Assembly: GCA_004293505.1 (NCBI GenBank)
Contig: RDYY01000146.1
Span: 1-10,562 of the forward strand
Direction: 5' to 3'
DNA from: Sphingobacteriia bacterium
GTDB taxonomy: Bacteria; Bacteroidota; Bacteroidia; Chitinophagales; Chitinophagaceae
Length of the DNA: 10,562 bases
The position numbers and the translations under genes are program-made. The notes under the pieces were generated by a model that saw only the letters and a list, made by a program, of their open reading frames with translations, was not told where the DNA came from and searched no databases. Positions 1-6,596 of this stretch are shown one piece after another; position 1 is the stretch's first letter; each line of letters starts with the position of its first letter.

Positions 1-1299
1 GTGGTCACCTTCTAATTCGGCTTGGCCATTGTCCAAAGTCTTGATGGCATAAAGGGTCAAGACATCTTTGAACTTGGGATCATCCAATTCGGCTTTGCCA
101 TACAGGAAACGCAGGTTAGAAGGGAATTTGGCCGATACAGATTCCATGCGGAAATAATCGTTCAAAGTTCCTGTGTCTTTGGATTGAACATAGCCCAAAG
201 CAGCAGGGAACACCGCTTGGCCGTTGGGTCCTTGGTAAGGTTGGGTAATTTGAACCAAGCGCAAAATGGGGTTCTCGTTTTGCTTGGCCAATAAAGAGTC
301 GGCTTTCACTGTTGCACCGGCAGCAGGAGAGGTTTTCTCCAATGCTGAGAGCGTAGCGGTCTTTCCGGTGTCTTTGGTAGCAGGGGCAGCTGCAACAGGC
401 GCAGCACTGGCGGTGTCAGCGGGTTTTGCTGCGGGTTGGTTGCCATTGAGGTAGGCTTGAACGGTTTTATCGGCCGCCATCAAACCCTCTTGGATGTCTT
501 TGCTTTCTAAGGTATAGACTAAGAATTGCAAGTTGGCAGTGGATTGCAAATAAGAACGTACCCGCTCTTTGTCGTTGATGCCCGCCAATTCAATGCTGAT
601 GATGCCTTTGGCAGGATCGGGGTTGATGTTGGGAGAAGCCACACCAAAGCGGTCAATACGGGTACGCAAAATGCGGTAGGTATTGTCAAATGCCGCTTGG
701 GCTTGCTCACGCAAATAATTGGTGACAGCTGTATTGGTGGCGTCAATTTTGATTTTGCCATTGCTGCGGGCAGCAAAGAGGGGAGCCAATTTACCATTGG
801 GGCTTACCTTGGTATATTCTTCGGTAAACAAAGTAATCATGTCGGCACCGCTGTTGGCTTTGCGGGCCACAGCTTGGTTCAAAGCAGCATTGAAGCTGGC
901 GTCTTTGGAGAAATTGGCCAAGGACTTGATCAAACCATCCAAGCTCACTTCCATGGTCACACTCATGCCACCTTGCAAGTCCAAACCCAAGAGCAATTCT
1001 TTTTCTTTGGCACTGCGGTATGTGGTCATGCCAAAAGCCAGTTTGGTGTCCTTGGTGCTGTCCAACAAACGCTGCAAACGTGCTTTGCGCAAGTCCTCTA
1101 AGCTATCAGCATACGCTTCTTGCTTTTCTTTGTTACCAGGATATTGTTGTTCAGGCGTAGGGAACTTTTTTAACCAGGTTGTGGCTTTTTGGTCCATGTC
1201 GGATTCGTGCTGGCGCACAAACCATGTAAAGGAAAGTTGGTAAAGACAAATCAGTGTTAGTGCAATGGCAAAAAAACGCACCAAGCCTTTCAGTTGCAT
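1..1299 (-). CDS. secD: Protein translocase subunit SecD, N-terminal part (probably SecDF fusion; runs off the left edge)
   Basis: SecD works with SecF and YajC at the SecYEG channel and uses the proton gradient to pull exported proteins through the inner membrane. The 433 visible residues begin with an N-terminal membrane segment (about 8-28), followed by a charged stretch. The SecD hallmark GLDLQGGMSVTMEV lies near 105-118, and a P1-type periplasmic domain follows, with RTRIDRFGV (212-220) and a stretch starting GIISIELAGI (232-241). Residues about 285-335 form an Ala/Pro/Thr-rich, probably disordered linker. The reading frame is open at base 1, so the later membrane helices and any fused SecF half lie outside; fusion is inferred from what is usual in Bacteroidota. 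The ATG at 1297-1299 is the only one near the start of the homology. The gene follows an FKBP lipoprotein by 62 bases and appears to have its own promoter. yajC is not adjacent here but about 5 kb away on the other strand. Confidence 0.93.
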   Translation of the reverse strand, partial: MQLKGLVRFFAIALTLICLYQLSFTWFVRQHESDMDQKATTWLKKFPTPEQQYPGNKEKQEAYADSLEDLRKARLQRLLDSTKDTKLAFGMTTYRSAKEKELLLGLDLQGGMSVTMEVSLDGLIKSLANFSKDASFNAALNQAVARKANSGADMITLFTEEYTKVSPNGKLAPLFAARSNGKIKIDATNTAVTNYLREQAQAAFDNTYRILRTRIDRFGVASPNINPDPAKGIISIELAGINDKERVRSYLQSTANLQFLVYTLESKDIQEGLMAADKTVQAYLNGNQPAAKPADTASAAPVAAAPATKDTGKTATLSALEKTSPAAGATVKADSLLAKQNENPILRLVQITQPYQGPNGQAVFPAALGYVQSKDTGTLNDYFRMESVSAKFPSNLRFLYGKAELDDPKFKDVLTLYAIKTLDNGQAELEGDH

Positions 1300-1321
1300 A
1301 ATGATGATGTTTACAGTCGGT

Positions 1322-1339
1322 CACCCGAATTTTCGGGTG
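1322..1339. promoter_or_regulatory. 18-base palindrome in the secD leader
   Basis: Arms CACCCGAA (1322-1329) and TTCGGGTG (1332-1339) match perfectly across a 2-base spacer. It begins 2 bases downstream of the secD -7 box, so it would cover the transcription start or sit at the very 5' end of the mRNA. No T-tract follows on either strand, so it is a poor intrinsic terminator. A repressor operator or a 5' stabilising hairpin are both possible; the choice is inference. Confidence 0.55.
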
Positions 1340-1341
1340 GG

Positions 1342-1349
1342 CAAAGATA
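1342..1349 (-). promoter_or_regulatory. Putative Bacteroidota -7 promoter box for secD
   Basis: The minus strand reads TATCTTTG, a perfect match to the Bacteroidota primary-sigma -7 consensus TAnnTTTG. It lies 12 bases after the FKBP stop codon and 42 bases before the secD ATG. I could not find a convincing -33 TTG/TTTG element at the usual distance, so the call rests on one box and its position. Confidence 0.5.
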
Positions 1350-1361
1350 GGGGATTAGCCT

Positions 1362-1901
1362 TTATGACAGGCAGGTTAGCAGCGGGTATTGCGCACAAGT
1401 TTTGTACCCAATTCCTTGAAGAATAGCTTGCTTTTTGGTTATAGTATTAAAATAAATACTTATCTGACAGCCGTCAGGGTAACGTATGCCATTTGTTCCC
1501 ACGCAGCTATAACCCAGGGCCGATGGGATGACCATGCGGATGCGGCCGCCCACTTTGATCAAAGGGATCCCAATTTTCCAGCCATCGATCACATTGGTCA
1601 AAGGAAAGCTGATGGGTGTAGCGGTGGCATCAAAAGTGGTACCATTCAATAGCTTGCCCGTATAAATGGCGGAAACAGTTGAAGTAGAAACGGGCTGGGC
1701 GCCTACACCAGGGGCAATGATTTCATATAAGATACCACTGGGGTGTTCGGTATAAGTGATGCCATTGGCAGTGCAAAAAGCCACCATGGCTGCTTTTTCG
1801 GAGGCAACAGAAGCAGGGGTACAACCAGACTCGGCGGTTTTGGTGCAACTGTTCAAGGCAACAGCACCAATCAACAAAAGAGAGAAGAGAATTTTTTTCA
1901 T
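1362..1901 (-). CDS. FKBP-type peptidyl-prolyl cis-trans isomerase, lipoprotein
   Basis: This enzyme family flips Xaa-Pro bonds and helps exported proteins fold. Residues 1-18 form a lipoprotein signal peptide: two lysines, a hydrophobic core, then LNSC with Cys19 as the predicted lipidated residue. The protein is therefore expected in the periplasm or outer membrane. The single FKBP domain covers about 55-155, with YTGKLLNGTTFD (80-91), a VIDGWKIG segment (104-111) whose Trp matches the active-site floor, and IPSALGY (125-131). The family is usually compact, and the 179-residue length fits one domain plus a short linker. The tail after residue 155 does not resemble the usual FKBP end. Six cysteines remain besides Cys19 (27, 43, 134, 145, 169, 177), which is unusual and could allow disulfides. 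It sits 36 bases after the small membrane-protein gene and upstream of secD, probably cotranscribed with the former. Confidence 0.88.
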   Translation of the reverse strand: MKKILFSLLLIGAVALNSCTKTAESGCTPASVASEKAAMVAFCTANGITYTEHPSGILYEIIAPGVGAQPVSTSTVSAIYTGKLLNGTTFDATATPISFPLTNVIDGWKIGIPLIKVGGRIRMVIPSALGYSCVGTNGIRYPDGCQISIYFNTITKKQAILQGIGYKTCAQYPLLTCLS

Positions 1902-1937
1902 GAAAACTATATGGTTTGAATAATGGGTAAGACAATG

Positions 1938-2276
1938 TTAAGGGGCAATGGGCTGCATGGCTGCTTCTTTGGATTTTTGGCGCTTGGCCAAAAGTTCCTG
2001 GTACTGCTGTTCGCGCATTTCCCACCTGTATTGGCGGTAAAAATAGCCCCCGAAACCTGAAAACAATGCCATGGCTACAAACAACAAATAAAAATTCAAT
2101 TTCCCACCAGCCTGCATGGTGGCCCGGGCATACCATCCTGAATAAAGCATGATCCAGACAGCCAATCCCACCAAGATACCGCCTGAAAGCCCCATCAGCA
2201 AAGGTTTGAGGCTTTTGCGCTCTGCCTCTCGGTGAGCAGACCAATGGGCCAAAAAGGCTTCTTCCTTTTCTAACAT
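1938..2276 (-). CDS. Small two-helix membrane protein of unknown function
   Basis: I do not recognise a named family. The 112-residue product starts with a charged helix-like region (1-24, rich in Glu, His, Arg and Lys). Two hydrophobic segments follow (about 25-46 and 61-80), and a basic and Gln/Glu-rich tail (81-106) looks able to form a coiled coil. Both ends would face the same side, probably the cytoplasm. The ATG at 2274-2276 begins the only sensible frame. A longer frame on the same strand (1723-2313) overlaps this gene and the FKBP gene but has no domain character. Genes on either side suggest it is first in a unit with the FKBP lipoprotein, 36 bases away, and divergent from the lysoplasmalogenase gene. 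The call as a real gene rests on its hydrophobicity pattern, the tight spacing and the upstream promoter-like box. Confidence 0.72.
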   Translation of the reverse strand: MLEKEEAFLAHWSAHREAERKSLKPLLMGLSGGILVGLAVWIMLYSGWYARATMQAGGKLNFYLLFVAMALFSGFGGYFYRQYRWEMREQQYQELLAKRQKSKEAAMQPIAP

Positions 2277-2280
2277 TTGG

Positions 2281-2288
2281 CAAAATTA
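2281..2288 (-). promoter_or_regulatory. -7-like promoter box for the small membrane-protein gene
   Basis: The minus strand reads TAATTTTG, matching TAnnTTTG exactly. A TTTG lies upstream at 2304-2307, but the 15-base spacing is shorter than the roughly 19 bases usual for Bacteroidota promoters. Only 4 bases separate the box from the ATG, which would give an almost leaderless mRNA. Confidence 0.38.
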
Positions 2289-2313
2289 GGCAGGTTTGTG
2301 CAGCAAATACCAT

Positions 2314-2320
2314 TATTTTG
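2314..2320 (+). promoter_or_regulatory. -7-like promoter box for the lysoplasmalogenase gene
   Basis: TATTTTG is one base short of the TAnnTTTG consensus and lies 4 bases before the ATG. A TTTG at 2295-2298 is 15 bases upstream, the same spacing as on the opposite strand. If it is used, the transcript would begin at or inside the first codons, and the internal Met4 (2334) would then be a possible start. Confidence 0.28.
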
Positions 2321-2324
2321 AAAC

Positions 2325-3014
2325 ATGCAATTGATGCGCAAATACGGGGTATTTATTTTTTGGGTGGCTTTGTATGGCCATTGTGCTTTCATTTACTTAC
2401 AAAAAAACTACTACGCTGATCTGTCCAAAATGGCTTTGATGCCCATTTTGATCTTGCTCTTGTATGCCCAAACCAAAAACCGCAAACCCAGTACTACCCG
2501 TACTTTGGTCTATGGGGCTTTGTGGGCCGCTTATTTGGGCGATTTGTTGTTGTTGCTAGACGACACGGTGTTTTTTCTGAGTGGCATGTTGGCCTTTATG
2601 GTGACCCATGTTTTGTACAGTGGCTTGTTTTTGCGCCTGGTAAGTTTTAACCCCAAACGGTCCACAGAATTCATTTTAACCTTGTTGGGACTGGGTTTGG
2701 TCAGTTACAAACTCTACCAATTTTTATCGCCACACATTGACCAATCCATTATTCGGTATGGCATTTTGGTCTACATGGGCATCATTTCTTTCATGGCTGC
2801 TTGTGCGGCCAATGTCATGAGCAGCAAGCTCTTCAAAACACTGGGGGTTGGTTTTTTCTTTCCCGGGGCCATCCTTTTTGTGTTGTCTGATGCTGTGTTG
2901 GCAGCCAATATGTTTTATTACAAAGAACCGTTTTTGCGCATTGTGGTCATGATGACCTATGGCTATGCCCAATGGTTGATGGTGATGGGTTTTATCCGCC
3001 ACTTGAAAACCTAG
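2325..3014 (+). CDS. Lysoplasmalogenase / YhhN (TMEM86) family membrane protein
   Basis: Members of this family are multi-pass membrane enzymes; the characterised ones hydrolyse the vinyl-ether bond of lysoplasmalogens. The 229-residue product has about eight hydrophobic segments over nearly its whole length, as the family does. Recognisable family positions are the SKMALMPILILLL segment (34-46), AAYLGD (68-73) with Asp73, the FFLSGMLAFMVTHVLY segment (83-98) with His95, and PGAILFVLSDAVLA (180-193) with Asp189. The conserved acidic residues are the likely catalytic ones, an inference from family conservation. It is divergent from the small membrane-protein gene and convergent with groEL, so it is transcribed alone. 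Whether this organism makes plasmalogens cannot be told here, so the true substrate is open. Start ATG at 2325; Met4 at 2334 is an alternative. Confidence 0.83.
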   Translation: MQLMRKYGVFIFWVALYGHCAFIYLQKNYYADLSKMALMPILILLLYAQTKNRKPSTTRTLVYGALWAAYLGDLLLLLDDTVFFLSGMLAFMVTHVLYSGLFLRLVSFNPKRSTEFILTLLGLGLVSYKLYQFLSPHIDQSIIRYGILVYMGIISFMAACAANVMSSKLFKTLGVGFFFPGAILFVLSDAVLAANMFYYKEPFLRIVVMMTYGYAQWLMVMGFIRHLKT

Positions 3015-3017
3015 GGC

Positions 3018-3049
3018 AAAAAAAAGCCCCCGTTTTACAACAGGGGCTT
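3018..3049 (-). terminator. Rho-independent terminator of groEL
   Basis: Stem arms AAGCCCC (3024-3030) and GGGGCTT (3043-3049) pair perfectly. A C/A mismatch and then GTT/AAC extend the stem to a TTAC loop. On the minus strand the hairpin is followed by eight T's (3018-3025, partly shared with the stem), the standard intrinsic terminator. It lies 18 bases past the groEL stop. On the plus strand there is no T-tract after the stem, so it would stop lysoplasmalogenase transcripts only weakly. Confidence 0.9.
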
Positions 3050-3067
3050 CTATCCAAAGGATAAATA

Positions 3068-4705
3068 TTAATATCCCATGCCACCCATGTCAGGGGCACC
3101 ACCCGCATGGCTGTGGGGGGCTTCAGGCTTGGGTTTGTCGGCAATCACACACTCAGTGGTCAGGAGCATGGCAGCAATAGAAGCTGCATTTTCCAAGGCC
3201 ACACGGGTAACTTTAGTCGGATCGATCACACCGGCTTTGAAGAGGTTTTCATACACTTCGGTGCGGGCATTGAAACCAAAGTCGGCTTTGCCTTCTTTGA
3301 TTTTTTGCACCACAATGGAACCTTCAATTCCGCTGTTGATCACAATCTGGCGCAGGGGCTCTTCAATGGCGCGCTTCACAATTTGGATACCAGTGGCTTC
3401 GTCTTCGTTGGCACCTTTTAATTTGTCCAAGCTTTCTACTGCACGGATATAAGCTACACCACCACCCGGTACAATGCCTTCTTCAACAGCAGCGCGGGTA
3501 GCGTGCAGGGCATCGTCAACGCGGTCTTTCTTTTCTTTCATTTCTACTTCAGTGGCTGCACCAACATACAGTACAGCTACACCACCGCTCAATTTGGCCA
3601 AACGCTCTTGGAGTTTTTCGCGGTCGTAGTCAGAAGTAGTATTTTCAATTTGTGCTTTGATTTGGTTAACCCGGGCAACGATATCGGCTTTTTTGCCTTT
3701 GCCACCTACGATGGTGGTGTTGTCTTTGTCCAAAGTAACGGTAGAGGCTTGGCCCAAATAGCTCAGGTCAGCGTTCTCTAATTTGAAACCTTGCTCTTCG
3801 CTCACCACGGTACCAGCAGTCAGGATAGCAATATCGGTGAGCATTTCTTTGCGGCGGTCGCCAAAGCCGGGCGCTTTTACAGCAGCCACTTTTAAAGTAC
3901 CACGCAATTTGTTTACCACCAAAGTAGCCAAAGCTTCTCCTTCCAGGTCTTCGGCAATGATCAACAAAGGACGACCGGTTTGGGCCACTTTCTCCAAAAT
4001 GTGGAGGATGTCCTTCATGGCAGAGATCTTCTTGTCGTAGATCAGGATGTAAGGATTCTGCAGTTCGGCTTCCATTTTTTCGCTGTTGGTCACGAAATAA
4101 GGAGAGATGTAACCGCGGTCAAATTGCATGCCTTCTACCACATCAACAGTGGTGTCGGTTCCTTTGGCTTCTTCTACAGTGATGACGCCTTCCTTGCCCA
4201 CTTTGGCCATGGCAGTGGCAATCAATTTACCAATTTCAGAATCGCTGTTGGCAGAGATGGTAGCCACTTGCTCAATCTTTTTGCTGTCGTTGCCAACGGT
4301 TTGAGATTGGGCTTTGAGGCTGTCTACTACTTTGGCAACGGCTTTGTCGATACCGCGCTTCAGGTCCATGGGGTTGGCACCTGCTGCCACGTTCTTCAAA
4401 CCTTCGCTGATAATGGACTGGGCCAAAACAGTAGCGGTAGTGGTACCGTCACCAGCAATGTCTGCGGTTTTGGAAGCCACTTCTTTTACCATTTGTGCAC
4501 CCATGTTCTCGATGGCATCTTCCAGTTCAATTTCTTTGGCAACAGACACACCATCTTTGGTGACCTGGGGAGCGCCAAATTTCTTTTCGATGACCACGTT
4601 GCGACCCTTGGGTCCCAAAGTTACTTTTACTGCGTTGGCCAAAGTGTCAACGCCCTTTTTCATTTTATTTCTTGCTTCGATGTCGAAGAAAATTTGTTTA
4701 GCCAT
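3068..4705 (-). CDS. groEL: Chaperonin GroEL (60 kDa, Hsp60)
   Basis: GroEL forms the two-ring ATP-driven folding chamber that GroES caps. At 545 residues it is close to the usual 540-550. It begins [15 protein letters not shown] and has the P-loop-like TLGPKGRNV segment (29-37), the ATPase motif [10 protein letters not shown] (84-93) with Asp86 matching E. coli Asp87, and the apical [10 protein letters not shown] stretch. The C-terminal equatorial segment [17 protein letters not shown] is followed by a short tail. That tail, [15 protein letters not shown], holds a single GGM instead of the repeated GGM of many GroELs. All three domains appear intact with no frameshift. It follows groES by 30 bases in the canonical order and ends at a strong terminator. 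No Shine-Dalgarno site is evident; the gap is A-rich, as is common in this phylum. Confidence 0.99.
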   Translation of the reverse strand: MAKQIFFDIEARNKMKKGVDTLANAVKVTLGPKGRNVVIEKKFGAPQVTKDGVSVAKEIELEDAIENMGAQMVKEVASKTADIAGDGTTTATVLAQSIISEGLKNVAAGANPMDLKRGIDKAVAKVVDSLKAQSQTVGNDSKKIEQVATISANSDSEIGKLIATAMAKVGKEGVITVEEAKGTDTTVDVVEGMQFDRGYISPYFVTNSEKMEAELQNPYILIYDKKISAMKDILHILEKVAQTGRPLLIIAEDLEGEALATLVVNKLRGTLKVAAVKAPGFGDRRKEMLTDIAILTAGTVVSEEQGFKLENADLSYLGQASTVTLDKDNTTIVGGKGKKADIVARVNQIKAQIENTTSDYDREKLQERLAKLSGGVAVLYVGAATEVEMKEKKDRVDDALHATRAAVEEGIVPGGGVAYIRAVESLDKLKGANEDEATGIQIVKRAIEEPLRQIVINSGIEGSIVVQKIKEGKADFGFNARTEVYENLFKAGVIDPTKVTRVALENAASIAAMLLTTECVIADKPKPEAPHSHAGGAPDMGGMGY

Positions 4706-4735
4706 GGTATTGGTTTTTTTTAGAGGGTTAATGCA

Positions 4736-5029
4736 TTAAACAATGGCGAGGATATCGCTTTCGCGCATGATCAGGTAATCGCCACCTTCTACTTGGATTT
4801 CAGTACCAGCATATTTACCGTACAGAACGGTATCGCCAGCTTTTACCACGGGTTTGTTGCCGTCTTCATCATTGGGGCTGATGGCAACCACGGTACCGCG
4901 TTGGGGCTTTTCCTTTGCAGTGTCGGGGATAATGATGCCTCCAGCAGTTTTTTCTTCAGCAGCGGAAGGCTTAACAATTACCCTGTTTTTGGTTCCTGCA
5001 ACGGGGGTAATGTTTAATTTCTTGGCCAT
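4736..5029 (-). CDS. groES: Co-chaperonin GroES (10 kDa)
   Basis: GroES forms the seven-membered lid of the GroEL chamber. The 97-residue product matches the family length and pattern: NRVIVKP near the start (15-21), the mobile loop about 23-40 with IIIP (32-35) in the place of the GroEL-contacting IVL tripeptide, the RGTVVAI strand (44-50), and the closing segment [13 protein letters not shown] (85-97). The start ATG is at 5027-5029. It is the first gene of the groES-groEL unit. Its upstream region lacks a CIRCE operator (TTAGCACTC-N9-GAGTGCTAA), the HrcA target in many bacteria, and has instead sigma-54-like elements and inverted repeats. Confidence 0.98.
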   Translation of the reverse strand: MAKKLNITPVAGTKNRVIVKPSAAEEKTAGGIIIPDTAKEKPQRGTVVAISPNDEDGNKPVVKAGDTVLYGKYAGTEIQVEGGDYLIMRESDILAIV

Positions 5030-5032
5030 GTG

Positions 5033-5048
5033 TTATGGTTTTATGGTT
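5033..5048 (-). repeat. Tandem octamer in the groES leader
   Basis: On the minus strand AACCATAA occurs twice head to tail, ending 3 bases before the groES ATG. It fills the place of a Shine-Dalgarno site. An A-rich unstructured leader is a common way for Bacteroidota to load ribosomes, so a translational role is plausible but inferred. Confidence 0.5.
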
Positions 5049-5068
5049 TAGACAATTTCCATGGTATG

Positions 5069-5084
5069 CGCCAAGACTGTGCCA
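5069..5084 (-). promoter_or_regulatory. Sigma-54-like -24/-12 element upstream of groES
   Basis: The minus strand reads TGGCACAGTCTTGGCG, with GG-N10-GC spacing and the TGGCAC half of the sigma-54 consensus TGGCACg-N4-TTGCw. The TTGC half is imperfect. It would start transcription about 28 bases before the groES ATG. No TAnnTTTG box was found on this strand in the gap, so this is the best promoter candidate. The call is inference. Confidence 0.38.
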
Positions 5085-5185
5085 AAGACCCCAACAGGTC
5101 ATTTTTGCAGTTTTGGCCCCCAACAAGGTGCCAACCAGCACAGGCTGGCAGCAAGCCTGACAGAATCAGGCGCAGGCCCTGCCAA
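5080..5185 (-). repeat. Three TTGGCA direct repeats about 50 bases apart upstream of groES
   Basis: TTGGCA occurs on the minus strand at 5080-5085, 5129-5134 and 5180-5185, giving start-to-start steps of 49 and 51 bases. Each copy begins a TGGCA block. Two of the three (5069-5084 and the one starting at 5184) also have the GG-N10-GC spacing; the middle one (5118-5133) has GG at the second position. TTGGCA is a fairly common word in this window, so the regular spacing could be chance. Confidence 0.45.
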
Positions 5186-5187
5186 AA
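5111..5187. promoter_or_regulatory. Nested inverted repeats between groES and nusB
   Basis: Outer arms TTTTGGC (5111-5117) and GCCAAAA (5181-5187) enclose two inner inverted repeats: CCAGC-ACAG-GCTGG (5135-5148) and GCCTGA-CAGAA-TCAGGC (5155-5171). TGCCA/TGGCA (5129-5133/5146-5150) is an alternative pairing around the first. The layout could be activator sites for the upstream groES promoter or a three-way-junction structure. I recognise no known RNA family. Confidence 0.42.
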
Positions 5188-5226
5188 TGGACGTCTGTTT
5201 CATTTTTCTCCCTCGCCAAAAACCCT

Positions 5227-5234
5227 TAATTTTG
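5227..5234 (+). promoter_or_regulatory. -7 promoter box for nusB
   Basis: TAATTTTG matches the Bacteroidota TAnnTTTG consensus exactly and lies 23 bases before the nusB ATG. No clear -33 TTG is seen; a T-run at 5203-5207 is the nearest candidate at the right distance. Confidence 0.5.
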
Positions 5235-5257
5235 CGCAGTTTTAAAAGCTCTTGGAC

Positions 5258-6187
5258 ATGATCAGCAGAAGAAACATCCGGGTTAAAGTAATGCAGTTGT
5301 TGTACGTCTTGGAAACCCTGGAACAGGATGCTCCCATGAAAAACCCTGTTGCCCAATTGGATGCTGCTTTGGACAAAACCAAAGAGTTGTTTGTTTACCT
5401 CCTTTATTTTTTGGGCGAAGTGGCCCGTTATGCCGAGTCCGATGCCTTGGCGCGGTCCTCCAAGCTTTTGCCCAATGCCCAAGACTTGAACGTCAACATC
5501 AAGATTGCAGGCAACGATTTCATTTGGCACCTGTTGGAAAACAAATCCTTCCAAAAAGCCTTGGAGACTTATCAACCCGTGCACAAAATGGACAGGGACC
5601 TGCTCAAGAAAATTTACTTGCGCCTGACCGAGACCCCTGAATACCAAGCGTATGTTTTGGCCGAGAGCAGGGAAAAGCCCCAAGAAAAAGCCATCATCCA
5701 ACTGATTTTTACCCAATTGATGTTACCCGATGAAAGCTTTATTGCCCACATTGAAGAACTGTTCAGCAATTGGGACGACGATGCCGACATGATGGATCAA
5801 ATGGTCTTGGCTTTTATCAGCAAAGCCAAAAACACCAATCTGGACCAGCTCATGAACGACGACAAGTGGAGCTTTGCCCGCAACCTTTTGCGCACCACCA
5901 TCGAGAAAAAAGAATATTGTGCCGAGTTGATCACCCCCAAGCTCAAAAACTGGGACGCCGACCGCATTGCCAATTTGGACATGATCTTGATGCGCATGGG
6001 CATTTGCGAACTCTTGTATTTTGAAACCATTCCCACCAAGGTTACCCTGAACGAGTACATTGATTTGGCCAAAGATTATTCTACTGCCCAAAGTGGTCAG
6101 TTTGTGAACGGCATCTTGGATGGCATTCACAAAGATTTATTGTCGCAAGGCAAAATTCAGAAAGTCAATTTCAGCAAATCCCTCTAA
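5258..6187 (+). CDS. nusB: Transcription antitermination factor NusB (long Bacteroidota form)
   Basis: NusB binds boxA RNA together with ribosomal protein S10 (NusE) and keeps RNA polymerase from stopping early, mainly in rRNA operons. The 309-residue product is about twice the length of E. coli NusB. The family's N-terminal helix is at 4-20 (RRNIRVKVMQLLYVLET) and its C-terminal part at 230-292, with NWDADRIANLDMILMRMGI, ELLYFETIPTKVTLNEY and GQFVNGILDGI. Residues about 25-225 form an inserted helical region, typical of this phylum as far as I know. I chose the ATG at 5258 because the TTG two codons upstream is a poorer start and homology begins at the arginines. The gene starts the nusB-yajC pair, 24 bases apart, after its own promoter. 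Confidence 0.93.
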   Translation: MISRRNIRVKVMQLLYVLETLEQDAPMKNPVAQLDAALDKTKELFVYLLYFLGEVARYAESDALARSSKLLPNAQDLNVNIKIAGNDFIWHLLENKSFQKALETYQPVHKMDRDLLKKIYLRLTETPEYQAYVLAESREKPQEKAIIQLIFTQLMLPDESFIAHIEELFSNWDDDADMMDQMVLAFISKAKNTNLDQLMNDDKWSFARNLLRTTIEKKEYCAELITPKLKNWDADRIANLDMILMRMGICELLYFETIPTKVTLNEYIDLAKDYSTAQSGQFVNGILDGIHKDLLSQGKIQKVNFSKSL

Positions 6188-6211
6188 ATTCGCCCCTTTA
6201 AACCCACAATT

Positions 6212-6550
6212 ATGTTGACAAGCGCATTGAACATTTTACTTTCTGCAGACCCCAAAAGTGGCGGTACCATACAATTGGTGATGATGGGTGCCATCATTTT
6301 GGTTTTCTGGCTTTTCATGATTCGTCCCCAAGCCAAAAAGGCCAAGGAGCAAAAGAAATTTGTAGACAACATGGAAAAAGGCAACAAGATTGTCACCATT
6401 GCTGGCATACACGGCACCGTGAACAAAGTAAACGAAGACGGTACCATCCAATTAGAAGTGAACCCCGGCAGTTACTTGAAAATTGAAAAATCTGCCATTT
6501 CCATGGAATGGACCGCAGCCATCAACAAGCCTGCAGCAGACAAAAAATAA
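6212..6550 (+). CDS. yajC: Preprotein translocase accessory subunit YajC
   Basis: YajC is a small single-span protein that associates with SecDF at the Sec translocon. The 112-residue product has one membrane helix (about 19-37) followed immediately by the family signature RPQAKKAKEQKKF (38-50). The compact cytoplasmic domain contains KGNKIVTIAGIHGTV (57-71). The Lys/Ala-rich tail looks flexible. Length and architecture are normal for the family. It follows nusB by 24 bases and is closed by a terminator, so nusB-yajC looks like one transcript. In many bacteria yajC is next to secD; here the two are about 5 kb apart and on opposite strands. Confidence 0.96.
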   Translation: MLTSALNILLSADPKSGGTIQLVMMGAIILVFWLFMIRPQAKKAKEQKKFVDNMEKGNKIVTIAGIHGTVNKVNEDGTIQLEVNPGSYLKIEKSAISMEWTAAINKPAADKK

Positions 6551-6568
6551 GCCCCAGAAAAATTTCAG

Positions 6569-6596
6569 AAGCCGGTACCTTTGGACCGGCTTTTTT
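6569..6596 (+). terminator. Rho-independent terminator after yajC
   Basis: Arms AAGCCGGT (6569-6576) and ACCGGCTT (6585-6592) pair over 8 bases. Inside, CC/GG can add two pairs around a TTT loop with one bulged A. A run of six T's (6591-6596) follows. It lies 18 bases past the yajC stop and only 12 bases before the coaE start, so coaE needs its own promoter or read-through. Confidence 0.88.
6576..6583 (+). promoter_or_regulatory. -7 promoter box for coaE, nested in the terminator loop
   Basis: TACCTTTG is a perfect TAnnTTTG match and lies 25 bases before the coaE ATG, nearly the same distance as at nusB (23). It occupies the last stem base and the loop of the yajC terminator. No -33 TTG is visible at about 19 bases upstream, so promoter activity is inferred from the box and its position. 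Confidence 0.45.

Noticed and set aside
526..1101. 191-residue frame antisense to secD
   Set aside because: It lies wholly within the well-recognised SecD coding region and its translation has no recognisable motif.
1322..1339. Palindrome as terminator of the FKBP gene
   Set aside because: No T-tract follows on the minus strand, and a promoter box lies between it and the FKBP stop, so a role at the secD start fits better.
1723..2313. 196-residue frame on the same strand as the small membrane-protein and FKBP genes
   Set aside because: It overlaps two better-supported genes in another frame and has a low-complexity Cys/His/Trp-rich translation typical of a shadow frame.
3980..4723. 247-residue frame antisense to the start of groEL
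   Set aside because: It is a shadow of groEL codon bias; the translation is rich in Phe, His and Gly without domain character and has no promoter or partner. Long antisense frames over groEL are a known artefact.
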